Source of the DNA: Roseivirga sp.
Lineage (GTDB): Bacteria > Bacteroidota > Bacteroidia > Cytophagales > Cyclobacteriaceae
Direction: 5' to 3'
Assembly: GCA_021404565.1 (NCBI GenBank)
Contig: JAAWWF010000030.1
Location: forward strand, 62,001-126,000
DNA: 64,000 nt
Shown: positions 52,535 through 60,836 of the stretch, piece by piece
How the letters are laid out: each line of letters begins with the position of its first letter
How positions within the stretch are numbered: position 1 is the first letter of the stretch
Made by a program: the position numbers and the translations under genes
The notes under the pieces: model-generated
Seen by the model: the letters and a program-made list of their open reading frames with translations, nothing else
Databases searched by the model: none
What the model was told of the DNA's origin: nothing

Positions 52535-53585
52535 TCAGCATCTGCTTTACTTCTGATACTTTCCATCGGAGGGTTCTCCCATCATGCCCTCTAATTGCCC
52601 TTGCATGTGCATATATATACTCCGTATCACTTGGAGTCTGGGCAAAGGAAATTTCGGCATATCCAAAATATTTCTGGTGCCTGACCGGAACAAAATCTTT
52701 TTCTATTGATAGTAGTTTTGCCCAATTACGACCATCCAGACTAACATAGAGGTACACTTTCTTCGTTTTGTTCACCTCACTTGGTTCAGTCACTGTAGAC
52801 AGACAATACAAGCCAGAGGTTTCAATAATATGAAAGACACTTCCTTCCACCTCTAATACTGAACTAAAGGAACCGGTCTCCACGTCAAACCAGTTTACCT
52901 GATTTTGAGTCAAGGGAGTATCCATGGGTACCAGAAGTTTATCCTCTGAAATGGGAACAATCTCTACTGCCCTCGATTTTTGGGAATTGTCCGAGTACTT
53001 TCTTAGTGTCTTAAAGTCATCATCTGTGAACCAAAGACCAGATTCCTGATTTGAATCTCCCGTTAACACCCAGATCCCCTGCTTATAGGCATCCCAAACC
53101 ATTCCATGTATGTGCCTGACAGCACCGGGTTCAAAGGTATAGGCCTTAATCCAGTCGTTACCGTTAACAGATTTATAAATATGAACTTCAGCGCGTTCAG
53201 CATTGCCAAAATACTCACCGAAGTAGATTTCATTACCTGGTGTAATGAGCAGGGACAAAGGACGACTACCACGGAAATCACTAAAAACAGAGACGAACTT
53301 TCCGGAGGCTTTATCCAGCAACACGATATGTCCTTTCTGAATGCCTACAAAAGTACTTCGATAGGCATAGAGGCCATGAAAACCTAATCGCGCAAGACGG
53401 CTCGTCCAACGAAATTTAGCCAAACTATTCCAGAACCAGCCACAATCGAAGCTTCCTGATAGCTCTCTTGCCCTAAACTTATGGTCAGTTTTGTAGACCG
53501 TATTGCCCCGTACCAAAAATACCGCATCGGAGGTTGTGAGCAGAACTTTGCCCTTGGGCAGGACTTCAAACCGAGGCTTTTTCAT
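52518..53585 (-). CDS. Predicted beta-propeller (sialidase/BNR-like) protein of unknown function
   Basis: A 355-residue protein with no signal peptide and no transmembrane helix. Repeated short beta stretches (GNTVYKTDHKF, IVLLDKASGKFVS, VHIYKSVNGNDWIKAY, LWFTDDDFKTLRKY, VYLYVSLDGRNWAKLL) include SxDGxxW-type Asp-box-like turns, which suggests a six-bladed propeller. I do not recognise a catalytic set. Such proteins accompany heparinase-like genes in polysaccharide loci, and the 17-base overlap with the heparinase gene and 4-base overlap with the sulfotransferase gene suggest a joint role. Function unknown. Confidence 0.65.
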   Translation of the reverse strand: MKKPRFEVLPKGKVLLTTSDAVFLVRGNTVYKTDHKFRARELSGSFDCGWFWNSLAKFRWTSRLARLGFHGLYAYRSTFVGIQKGHIVLLDKASGKFVSVFSDFRGSRPLSLLITPGNEIYFGEYFGNAERAEVHIYKSVNGNDWIKAYTFEPGAVRHIHGMVWDAYKQGIWVLTGDSNQESGLWFTDDDFKTLRKYSDNSQKSRAVEIVPISEDKLLVPMDTPLTQNQVNWFDVETGSFSSVLEVEGSVFHIIETSGLYCLSTVTEPSEVNKTKKVYLYVSLDGRNWAKLLSIEKDFVPVRHQKYFGYAEISFAQTPSDTEYIYAHARAIRGHDGRTLRWKVSEVKQMLNDKFS

Positions 53586-54496
53586 TTCTTTAAGACACCG
53601 CGTAATGGGTAAAGCATAGCAAAAGTCCAGGCAGCGGGTCTTAACAACAAAGACTTTATTAGTGTACCAAAACCTACTTTATGTTTTGGGGTTCTTACGA
53701 AAATATGATCCTTGAAGATGGTGTTGCAAACTGACTCTATAAGATAAACCTGCTTCTTACTCAATGATTTTCTCCATTTATCTGCATTAGCTGAGAGCAG
53801 TGGTCCGGTTGTCTCTTTTTTCCATTGGTACTCCTTCTTATCTATAAGCTCCCTGGCCGAATTTTGAAAATTGAGCATTTCGGGTTCGCAGGGAACTTTC
53901 AGAAAGTCACAAATCTGATCCAGTTGTTCTCGTGGACTGGCTATCAACTCTTCATAATAAAGCTCATGATAATTTTGTCCAAAAAGTGCATTGCCCTGAC
54001 TTCTACCCCGCTCAAATTGCGCCCTGTACAAGAAGATATGCATAAAAAACGGCCATTTCTTCGACCAGTCAGCTTTCATTCTTGAGGCTACCACGGCTCT
54101 GGGGTCGCGCATGATATGGATTACTTTTAACGCTCCCTTAAGGTTCACCAGGCCCGAAATAAAGTCGATTATCCGCGGGTCCTTATCTCCTACCAGTTCC
54201 TTTTCTTTCCTCTCACGGTACGTATTCAGAAACTTGTCATATATATCAGCATAAGTATCGCCAATCTCAACTAAGAGCTTCGCATCAATTTCTGATCTCT
54301 GAAAGCTATCGTCATTATTCAATGCACTTATCAACAGCTCTTTTTCTGATGGATTCTCGATTTTTTTGGAAGGTCTGTTGATCACATAGTTTCTCAAAAA
54401 TTGAGTTTCTGGAAGAAAACAGATATCAGAGTGGGCATTGAGCATGCTTTGAAGCAGACTCGTTCCAGATCGGCCAACACCAACAATTAACAGCAT
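53582..54496 (-). CDS. PAPS-dependent sulfotransferase (ST-5, module 3)
   Basis: A 304-residue sulfotransferase. The PAPS loop is LIVGVGRSGTSLLQSML at residues about 3-19, with Arg-Ser-Gly-Thr in place of Lys-Ser-Gly-Thr, as in many Sulfotransfer_3 proteins. The second site is VIHIMRDPRAVVASRMKADW, and YELYYEELIASP-like sequence (LYYEELIASPREQL) follows. C-terminal KWRKSLSKKQVYLIE is a usual end block. It would place sulfate on the module 3 polymer. The stop overlaps the beta-propeller gene start (ATGA). Confidence 0.9.
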   Translation of the reverse strand: MLLIVGVGRSGTSLLQSMLNAHSDICFLPETQFLRNYVINRPSKKIENPSEKELLISALNNDDSFQRSEIDAKLLVEIGDTYADIYDKFLNTYRERKEKELVGDKDPRIIDFISGLVNLKGALKVIHIMRDPRAVVASRMKADWSKKWPFFMHIFLYRAQFERGRSQGNALFGQNYHELYYEELIASPREQLDQICDFLKVPCEPEMLNFQNSARELIDKKEYQWKKETTGPLLSANADKWRKSLSKKQVYLIESVCNTIFKDHIFVRTPKHKVGFGTLIKSLLLRPAAWTFAMLYPLRGVLKK

Positions 54497-54626
54497 GACG
54501 TTTCCTTTGGTCTTGACAGTTTGATAAAACGAATAACGAAAAGGCTCCTGGATTTAACTGTCATTCAGATATTGGTGAGCTGAGTTGTCACGAAAGCCCA
54601 TTTCAAATTTTCTATAAAACTCCGAG

Positions 54627-55424
54627 TCATTTCCAGTACATACTGTACATTAACCTTGCAGCTTCGCCTTTGTAGCCCATCACTTTTTTGCTGTGCACAA
54701 GTTTGGTTGTGGCATGTTCTTTATGAATAACCTGAAGGTCCGGCAAATAACGAACCCTGAAACCAGTAGATATTGCCTGTTCCGCCACTACTATCGTCTC
54801 TCCGAAAAGCAGACAGGGGTGCTTCAGGCCAAATTTCTGAAGATAAGAGGGCGGGAAAATTGCCAGAGAACCGTGAGGTGCATAAATATCACTTTCTTCC
54901 CTTTGGTAGTTTTTGTTCTTAACCTTAAACAGTTTGTTGGCAAAGTGGATCGCTGAAATGTAGATATTACCAACGAGCCAGCTGCTAAAAACCCGCGCCA
55001 GGAACTTCATCTTTCTTCTGGATGGCCTGTTGGCAATCTGAGGGTTTAAATCAACTCCCGTTCTGCCACTGAGTATACTGGGTGCAATGATCGTCTTTTG
55101 ATATTCAGTTGCATCAAGTTGACCTAAGCTTTCAAAGAAAACATCATTGTATATCACATCCGGATTACTGGCCAAAAACCAATCGAAAGCTATCTTATTT
55201 TCCCCGAGGTATGAAATGCAATGGTTCATTCCATTATAGTAGCCAAGGTTTTTACCGGGATTTAAAACCTTTGTTTCAAAACCATAATTCTTGTCAAAAG
55301 AAAAATCAGAGGTATTGTCAACCACAAACACGGAGATCTTCTCCATGGTTTTGGGCAGAGTTTCTAACGATTCGTTAATGCTCTCTGAACAGTGAAAATT
55401 GACAAAACAGACTACTGTTTTCAT
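54627..55424 (-). CDS. Glycosyltransferase family 2
   Basis: A 265-residue GT-A-type enzyme. VVCFVNFHCSESINESL and VFVVDNTSDFSF open the nucleotide fold, and LNPGKNLGYYNGMN and FLASNPDVIYND carry the DxD-equivalent (NPD). The end of the catalytic part has the LLFGETIVVAEQA acidic pair. The annotated stop is TGA at 54627, but the next frame stays open for about 24 codons with sensible sequence to 54554, so the last codons may be frameshifted. The gene sits between two gaps of 130 and 137 bases, which is loose for this module. Confidence 0.85.
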   Translation of the reverse strand: MKTVVCFVNFHCSESINESLETLPKTMEKISVFVVDNTSDFSFDKNYGFETKVLNPGKNLGYYNGMNHCISYLGENKIAFDWFLASNPDVIYNDVFFESLGQLDATEYQKTIIAPSILSGRTGVDLNPQIANRPSRRKMKFLARVFSSWLVGNIYISAIHFANKLFKVKNKNYQREESDIYAPHGSLAIFPPSYLQKFGLKHPCLLFGETIVVAEQAISTGFRVRYLPDLQVIHKEHATTKLVHSKKVMGYKGEAARLMYSMYWK

Positions 55425-55561
55425 GCTGTTGCTTTTTTAAACTTAGGCGAAAGAACAGGATAGATTCTGAGCATTTTTTTATTAATATCTCTCCTGAAGA
55501 TTGTTTTAATATGGACCTTGAAAAGAGAATGTCAATGGGCTTAATTGACGTAATTCCTTCT

Positions 55562-56287
55562 TCATTTTGACTTTATTTTTCGGACAAAGACAAATAGCCT
55601 CTGGAGTAAATCTCCTTTGAGATCATAAACTACCTTATCATGAGCGCGTAACGTAATCCCTTCCGATGAATGTAGCACCTGGTTTACAACTTTTATTTGT
55701 TGCTTAAGGGGATAAACTGCCATGGCAAGCGATATCTGATCCCGGTCAGTAGTCAGCCTGAGGTAATTATCATACCAACTTGAGTTTAGCTTTTCAACAA
55801 TTGCGTTGTTGGATTTTCTTATCAGTAAGCCTCCCTGGTAGAGCCCCTTTCTGAATTTAAGGGATTGTGACTGCCAAATAGTTTTTAGCATAATCACAAA
55901 AGACATTTTTCCAGTGTAATAGCAATAACAGATCTCACTCAATAAGAAATTCCTTCTGTTATGCTTGAATAAAACCACAGGTTTGCTACGATCCAGATAG
56001 GAAAGAACATCAGGTGCTACCTGAATATTACTATCTGCATAAATGGAATAATGGTAAGAAGAGAGGTCAAGAAACTTTTGTGGATTCATTTTAGCCACCC
56101 TACTCAATTGCCTTAAATTCAATCCATCGCGCTCTTCAATGTGAATTACTTCCAATCGCTCAGGTTTTACATGGAGTGGTACTGAAGTAAAAAGAGCATA
56201 GTCAAATTGAGATACCGGGGCAAAATCGCTTATGAATTCTTCAAGATGAGATTCAGTGGTGACAACGTAGTAAATCAGTACTTTCAA
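55562..56287 (-). CDS. Glycosyltransferase-like protein (DUF616/TOD1-MUCI70 type)
   Basis: A 241-residue protein. It has YYVVTTESHLEEF at the start and SIYADSNIQVAPDV near residue 85, which would be a DxD-like site. VVLFKHNRRN and YQGGLLIRKSN follow. The block TTDRDQISLAMAVYPL is the RDQxSF-type end motif of the DUF616 family, known in plants as TOD1/MUCI70 glycosyltransferases. The start is TTG at 56287; no ATG or GTG is available, so this codon is used with some doubt. It would act in the cytosol on the module 3 repeat unit. Linkage is unknown. Confidence 0.7.
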   Translation of the reverse strand: MKVLIYYVVTTESHLEEFISDFAPVSQFDYALFTSVPLHVKPERLEVIHIEERDGLNLRQLSRVAKMNPQKFLDLSSYHYSIYADSNIQVAPDVLSYLDRSKPVVLFKHNRRNFLLSEICYCYYTGKMSFVIMLKTIWQSQSLKFRKGLYQGGLLIRKSNNAIVEKLNSSWYDNYLRLTTDRDQISLAMAVYPLKQQIKVVNQVLHSSEGITLRAHDKVVYDLKGDLLQRLFVFVRKIKSK

Positions 56288-56298
56288 ATCTTTTCGCT

Positions 56299-57588
56299 TT
56301 ACTCCGGCATTCTGTCGGCAATCAGTCCCTGCTTATCTGATTTAGATGACTCATGTCCACTCAGCAAATGAGCGGTCAACAATAAACAAAGTATCTGCGT
56401 ATAGCCAGCCGTACCGAAATAGAATACTTCCTTGAGATTGAGAATAAGGGACATCACTACAATAAAGAGGAGTAGGGACTGAAACTGGCCTTTCTTACTC
56501 AACACCAGGGCCGCCAGCACGAGAAACGGGATTAAAAATACCAGGAGTCCTAAAAACCCCAGACCATAAATAACCCGAACATAAAATACATCTGAGTTTA
56601 CGTAAGTCAATCCTTCTGTCCTTCCAAAATTGCCATCACCAAGGAACAGATGATTGGTTCCTTCCGGCAAAATAAACATGGTCATAAGACTATCCGATGA
56701 ATCCGTTCTCAAAGCTCCTTCGTCCCGGAGCCGTAAGACAATCTCAAAGCTCCTTTTCAAGGCCAGAAGATAGGTATTGGAGTTTTCGGAATATCGATCC
56801 AATACATACAATCCACTGATCACGACAATCAGTACAATTGAAAGGGTTTTTATAAGAAAAGCGAGACTGAAATTAGAAAGAAAATAAAATGAAAAGTAAA
56901 GTGCCAACACGATCATGCCTGAACGGCCCGAAAGAAGAATACCTACCAAGTTCATAGCGATGACCACCATGACCAGCCACCGTTTAGGGCCAGGTTTTTC
57001 AGCCACCTTCTTTCTGAAATGCAGGAGAATAAGTGAAAAGGCAAAGATTACTGACAGCACAGCCCCTCCTGACGAGGTTAACCCATTAATTCTTTCCACC
57101 ATGGCTGTTCTGCCATTGAGCAAAACAGTTATTTCAAAGAACATGCTCACGGCATTAAGAAAGGGTGGATATAATATTTGCAAGCACATCACCACTGCAT
57201 TGATAGTGGTAGACATGATGATGGCATCGATCAGTTTGACCCGAAAAGCACTACCGTAGGCCCTTTTAAAAAGGCTCACTATGAGCAGAGCCCCTATCAA
57301 CATTAAAATACCCACACCCACCCGCAATAGAAAGGTGTTGTCTTTGTAAGCTGCGATCGTATAATGTATCAGGGAAAAGCTCAGCACCAGAATAAGGGCA
57401 AACAATAGGACCAAAAATTTCCTTGGCAACTGTTTGAGATAAGCAAAAGCGAAGACTGAAAGTAATGGAGGGAACACCTTGAGGGCAAACACCTTCATGC
57501 CTCCCAATTTGAAAACAGGCGTTATTACAAAAATGAATAAGAGGAGCCAAAGCAGAAACAATCCCACCTTGTTCAGGAACCTCTGCAT
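56299..57588 (-). CDS. wzy: O-antigen ligase/polymerase family membrane protein (Wzy-3)
   Basis: A 429-residue polytopic membrane protein with about 11 helices and a large periplasmic loop near residues 280-345. The block VGILLSGRSGMIVLALY is the ligase/polymerase core, with the conserved Arg. It is the module 3 polymerase by position between a GT4 gene and the DUF616-type gene. ATG at 57588 gives the natural start before the first helix; a GTG nine codons upstream at 57615, two bases after the previous stop, is also possible. The copies at 11371 and 36059 differ strongly. Confidence 0.85.
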   Translation of the reverse strand: MQRFLNKVGLFLLWLLLFIFVITPVFKLGGMKVFALKVFPPLLSVFAFAYLKQLPRKFLVLLFALILVLSFSLIHYTIAAYKDNTFLLRVGVGILMLIGALLIVSLFKRAYGSAFRVKLIDAIIMSTTINAVVMCLQILYPPFLNAVSMFFEITVLLNGRTAMVERINGLTSSGGAVLSVIFAFSLILLHFRKKVAEKPGPKRWLVMVVIAMNLVGILLSGRSGMIVLALYFSFYFLSNFSLAFLIKTLSIVLIVVISGLYVLDRYSENSNTYLLALKRSFEIVLRLRDEGALRTDSSDSLMTMFILPEGTNHLFLGDGNFGRTEGLTYVNSDVFYVRVIYGLGFLGLLVFLIPFLVLAALVLSKKGQFQSLLLFIVVMSLILNLKEVFYFGTAGYTQILCLLLTAHLLSGHESSKSDKQGLIADRMPE

Positions 57589-57616
57589 TATGTGGTTTTC
57601 GCGAGCTAATTCCACT

Positions 57617-58729
57617 TTAAAACTTGTATAAATTCAGCACATGTAGTGCTCTCTGTTCCCAGGTGTATTGACCACAGAAATGCTGATGTGCCTTTTGCAG
57701 TTTGCCCAGTGCGAGTTTAGGCGCTGCCATGATTTCTTTAACCGCATTGATCCATGCAGTCGGGTCGTTCCATGGTAGTAAGTATCCTGTTTCATCATCA
57801 AGCACTTCTCTCAAAACCGGAAAGTCAGAACATAAGATTAGCTTCTTATGCGACATATACTCAAAAAGCTTCAACGGAGAAGTGTATGACGATATATTGA
57901 GCCTGGAACCACTGTGTGTATGTACAACAGATTGATTGGGAAGCAAACCAATATGAAAGGCCTCATAGGCCTCTTCAATGTCTGATTGAGAAACATACCC
58001 CTTAAATGTGACATTTTCTGACTCTGTTTTTTGCTGCCAGGAGCTAATCTGTTCTTCAGACCCTCCGAAGATCACAAAGTTCATATTCGGTAGCCCTGCA
58101 GCCATTTTTAATATGACGCTGACCCCCTTCCCCTCATAAAGGCCACCCACATAACCAATAACAGGTTTTTCCAAATCTGTCAGCTGAGGAAACTCACTCT
58201 GCTCCGAGGGAATGGCCGCATCGTGTAAAACCTCTATTTTATCACTTTCCAACCATGGTAAATACAGCTTCTTCAGCTCACCTGAAATGACCACAAGTTT
58301 TAAAAAGTGCCTGGACCTGAGTAATCGACTGAAGACCCTGGTCTGAAACTTACCCATATCCCATACGGGGGCATGCGACTCCCACACAGTTTTGAATCCC
58401 AGTAAAGCAGCTAAATGACAACCAAAGATCGAACGCCCGTAAATGTGATGGTCTCTCTTTTTTAAAAGAAAGAAGAACAAACCACACAAAAAGAAGGGCA
58501 ACGTTCCTTTTGATACAGGGCTTGATATCCTTTTAATTTTGAAAGTGGATGAAGTAATGCCATAATAATCGAGAATTTCTTCGACTGTCTTTTTTCTCCC
58601 GGCCACATCTGGTACTACCAGTGTTACATCCGCCCCAGACTGTACCAGCGCCTGGCACATTTTTGTTACATGCACACAGTTGGCTGCCTTAGAAGGTAGG
58701 CGTCCTGAGTGTATATAGATTATTTTCAC
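57617..58729 (-). CDS. Glycosyltransferase family 4
   Basis: A 370-residue GT-B enzyme. N-terminal IYIHSGRLPSKAANCVHV matches the acceptor domain of capsule GT4 enzymes, and FKTVWESHAPVWDMG is a common mid block. The donor domain carries VIGYVGGLYEGKGV, FVIFGGSEEQI, VTFKGYVSQSDIE and YTSPLKLFEYMSHKK with the catalytic Glu. It starts with GTG at 58729, in a 4-base GTGA overlap with the methyltransferase stop. Donor unknown. Confidence 0.9.
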   Translation of the reverse strand: MKIIYIHSGRLPSKAANCVHVTKMCQALVQSGADVTLVVPDVAGRKKTVEEILDYYGITSSTFKIKRISSPVSKGTLPFFLCGLFFFLLKKRDHHIYGRSIFGCHLAALLGFKTVWESHAPVWDMGKFQTRVFSRLLRSRHFLKLVVISGELKKLYLPWLESDKIEVLHDAAIPSEQSEFPQLTDLEKPVIGYVGGLYEGKGVSVILKMAAGLPNMNFVIFGGSEEQISSWQQKTESENVTFKGYVSQSDIEEAYEAFHIGLLPNQSVVHTHSGSRLNISSYTSPLKLFEYMSHKKLILCSDFPVLREVLDDETGYLLPWNDPTAWINAVKEIMAAPKLALGKLQKAHQHFCGQYTWEQRALHVLNLYKF

Positions 58730-59472
58730 GCTTTTCCCAGCAGAACCACCAGTCTGTGTCCTTTATTGGGTTTAGAGAACCTCAGCTTGTTCCAAACCCT
58801 GTTCCAAACGTACTTGCGCATGAATGCAAATTCAATTGACCATTTGTTGTTATGGGAAAAACGAATGAAGTTTTTCATAAACCAATCACTGTGATAAATG
58901 TATTCAACAGTTTCAATTTTACAGTCGATTCCAGAGTCTTTCATCTGTTTGGTAAACAGCTCAATATCGTAGTGGCGATAGTGTTTCTCATGCAGTTTCA
59001 TATTGGTAGTGGGTACCGATATGAGAATTTTTCCTCCGGGCTTACATTTCTGATCCAGCAACCTGAAGAAATCTGAAACACCTTCATCAGGTATATGCTC
59101 TAATACTTCAGGGGAAACCACAACGTCAAATTCACCATCAACATTTGAAGCATCATCACAAATGAATTCAACATTTGAGTTGTTGAAGGCATTGGCCATG
59201 AGAATTGAGCGCTCTGATAAATCAACTCCCACCTTGCGTGAAATTTTGTCGTCAAGACTCATGATCAAATGACCATCGCCACAGCCTACTTCGACAACTG
59301 AATCAGGGTTCAGCTCTTCAATTTTCAGTTTCATATGAGTCTGATAGCAAACGTACTCATGCCCCCAGGCCAACCTTCTTATAATGGAGAGCTGTCCGTT
59401 TTTAGTATCCACATTAGGTATGTGATGATAAGGGAAGAGATACTGCTCATCCTGCATTTGAAATTTATCCAT
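58726..59472 (-). CDS. Class I SAM-dependent methyltransferase
   Basis: A 248-residue methyltransferase. Motif I is VVEVGCGDGHLIMSL (near residue 59), motif II GVDLSERSI, and VVVSPEVLEHIPDEG is motif IV. The PGGKILISVPTTN strand is the usual end of the fold. Such proteins methylate sugars or lipid-linked units in polysaccharide loci. It overlaps wzx3 by 8 bases and the GT4 gene by 4, so it is firmly in the module 3 operon. The methylation site is not known. Confidence 0.85.
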   Translation of the reverse strand: MDKFQMQDEQYLFPYHHIPNVDTKNGQLSIIRRLAWGHEYVCYQTHMKLKIEELNPDSVVEVGCGDGHLIMSLDDKISRKVGVDLSERSILMANAFNNSNVEFICDDASNVDGEFDVVVSPEVLEHIPDEGVSDFFRLLDQKCKPGGKILISVPTTNMKLHEKHYRHYDIELFTKQMKDSGIDCKIETVEYIYHSDWFMKNFIRFSHNNKWSIEFAFMRKYVWNRVWNKLRFSKPNKGHRLVVLLGKA

Positions 59473-60769
59473 TGCTCAATAATTTTTTAATCGAATAGTA
59501 CATAATTATGCTCCAGGCTATATAGAAAATGAGATAGCTGATGGAGACGCCCATGACTCCTAAAGACGGAGCCAGGCCTAAAATAGCCCCGAAATACGCC
59601 ACACTGGTCAGAGACAATATTTTTAAAGAAAGCCCGGGCTTGTTATATGATAGCAGTGTGGGGTGAAATGAAATTGTGATTACTTCTATAGACGCGGCCA
59701 GAAGGAAAACAACCGTTGGCCAAAACACTACAAGATACTCCTCTCCAAAAAACAGATCGATAGTGAACTGCCCCAGAATGACAAAAAGACCGGTAAAAAC
59801 TGCGCAAAAAAGGCCCAAATATTTCATAGGCTTAACCATAATACCAATTACCTTCTTTCGGTCATCGGTAGAACTGGCAATGAAAGGAAATAAGACCTGA
59901 AACAAGGGGTCAATCAACTGCTTGAAAACAATACCAAAGTTTTTAACAATTTTCAATAACCCCGCACCTGCATCTCCCAACACATACGAAATCACGATGA
60001 TATCTAAATGCTTAATGATCACTTTGACAGAAACGTGGAGGTTGGTAATAAAAAGATACTTAACAAATGGCTTGTCTCTGAATATGCTTGCAGGGGATAT
60101 GAATTTAAAGGAGAGAGGAACAGTCAGACTCTTCAGAACGGTCCTGCTGAATATGAAGAGCAGAAATTGTTCAACAAAGCCCACAAAAGTGAGGGCAAGA
60201 ATAAAGTTAAAAAGAGAACTGCTATAGGCTGCAATCCAGAGGTAAAGTATGAGTTTTAGAGCTGAGGAAGCAAGTTTTGTGTAGCTTAGAAATTTGAATT
60301 CATTAAAAATTCTAAAGACTGCTATGGAAGGACCGTTTATTTTAAACAGGAGTAGTATGCCATAAATTATACCTTCTTCAGCAAAACGCAGGTTAAAGAA
60401 CCTGGACAAGAATAAGACATAGAAAAGGAAAAAAAGGAACGAAATAATTGAGGTGAGCCCCTCTACGGAGTAGCTCTTGTCAAGGAGTGCCCTAATGTCC
60501 TTCTTCTCAGCCTGATTGTAAAAATAAATAATGGGTTGCCATGTCGGGAACTTAAAGAGAGATTCCAGAATGAGTACCGTTGTCTGGATAATAACAAATT
60601 TACCAAACAGGTCAATGCCCAGACTGGCACTGGCCACAGCCACACACATGAAGTTCAGAACAGCAGCCCCTACATTGCCACCTCCTAAGATGATGGCGGG
60701 CCGGATAAGTCGTTCTAAATACTCTCGACTTATCTTAGATGATAAGCGTTTTAAGGTGCGTTTCAGCAT
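59465..60769 (-). CDS. wzx: Polysaccharide flippase (Wzx-3)
   Basis: A 434-residue membrane protein with 12-14 helices and the MOP-family pattern: GGGNVGAAVLNF near the N-terminus, ASLGIDLFGKFVIIQTT, then the second-half block HLDIIVISYVLGDAGAGLLK near residue 245. It would flip the module 3 repeat unit. The gene lies 67 bases downstream of wzz3 and overlaps the methyltransferase gene, so module 3 begins wza-wzz-wzx as module 1 does. Confidence 0.9.
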   Translation of the reverse strand: MLKRTLKRLSSKISREYLERLIRPAIILGGGNVGAAVLNFMCVAVASASLGIDLFGKFVIIQTTVLILESLFKFPTWQPIIYFYNQAEKKDIRALLDKSYSVEGLTSIISFLFFLFYVLFLSRFFNLRFAEEGIIYGILLLFKINGPSIAVFRIFNEFKFLSYTKLASSALKLILYLWIAAYSSSLFNFILALTFVGFVEQFLLFIFSRTVLKSLTVPLSFKFISPASIFRDKPFVKYLFITNLHVSVKVIIKHLDIIVISYVLGDAGAGLLKIVKNFGIVFKQLIDPLFQVLFPFIASSTDDRKKVIGIMVKPMKYLGLFCAVFTGLFVILGQFTIDLFFGEEYLVVFWPTVVFLLAASIEVITISFHPTLLSYNKPGLSLKILSLTSVAYFGAILGLAPSLGVMGVSISYLIFYIAWSIIMYYSIKKLLSNG

Positions 60770-60836
60770 CTTAACCGATGAGGCGGGATTTCAGGATAAA
60801 CACAAACGGCCGTATTCATGCCATTGTCATCAATAC

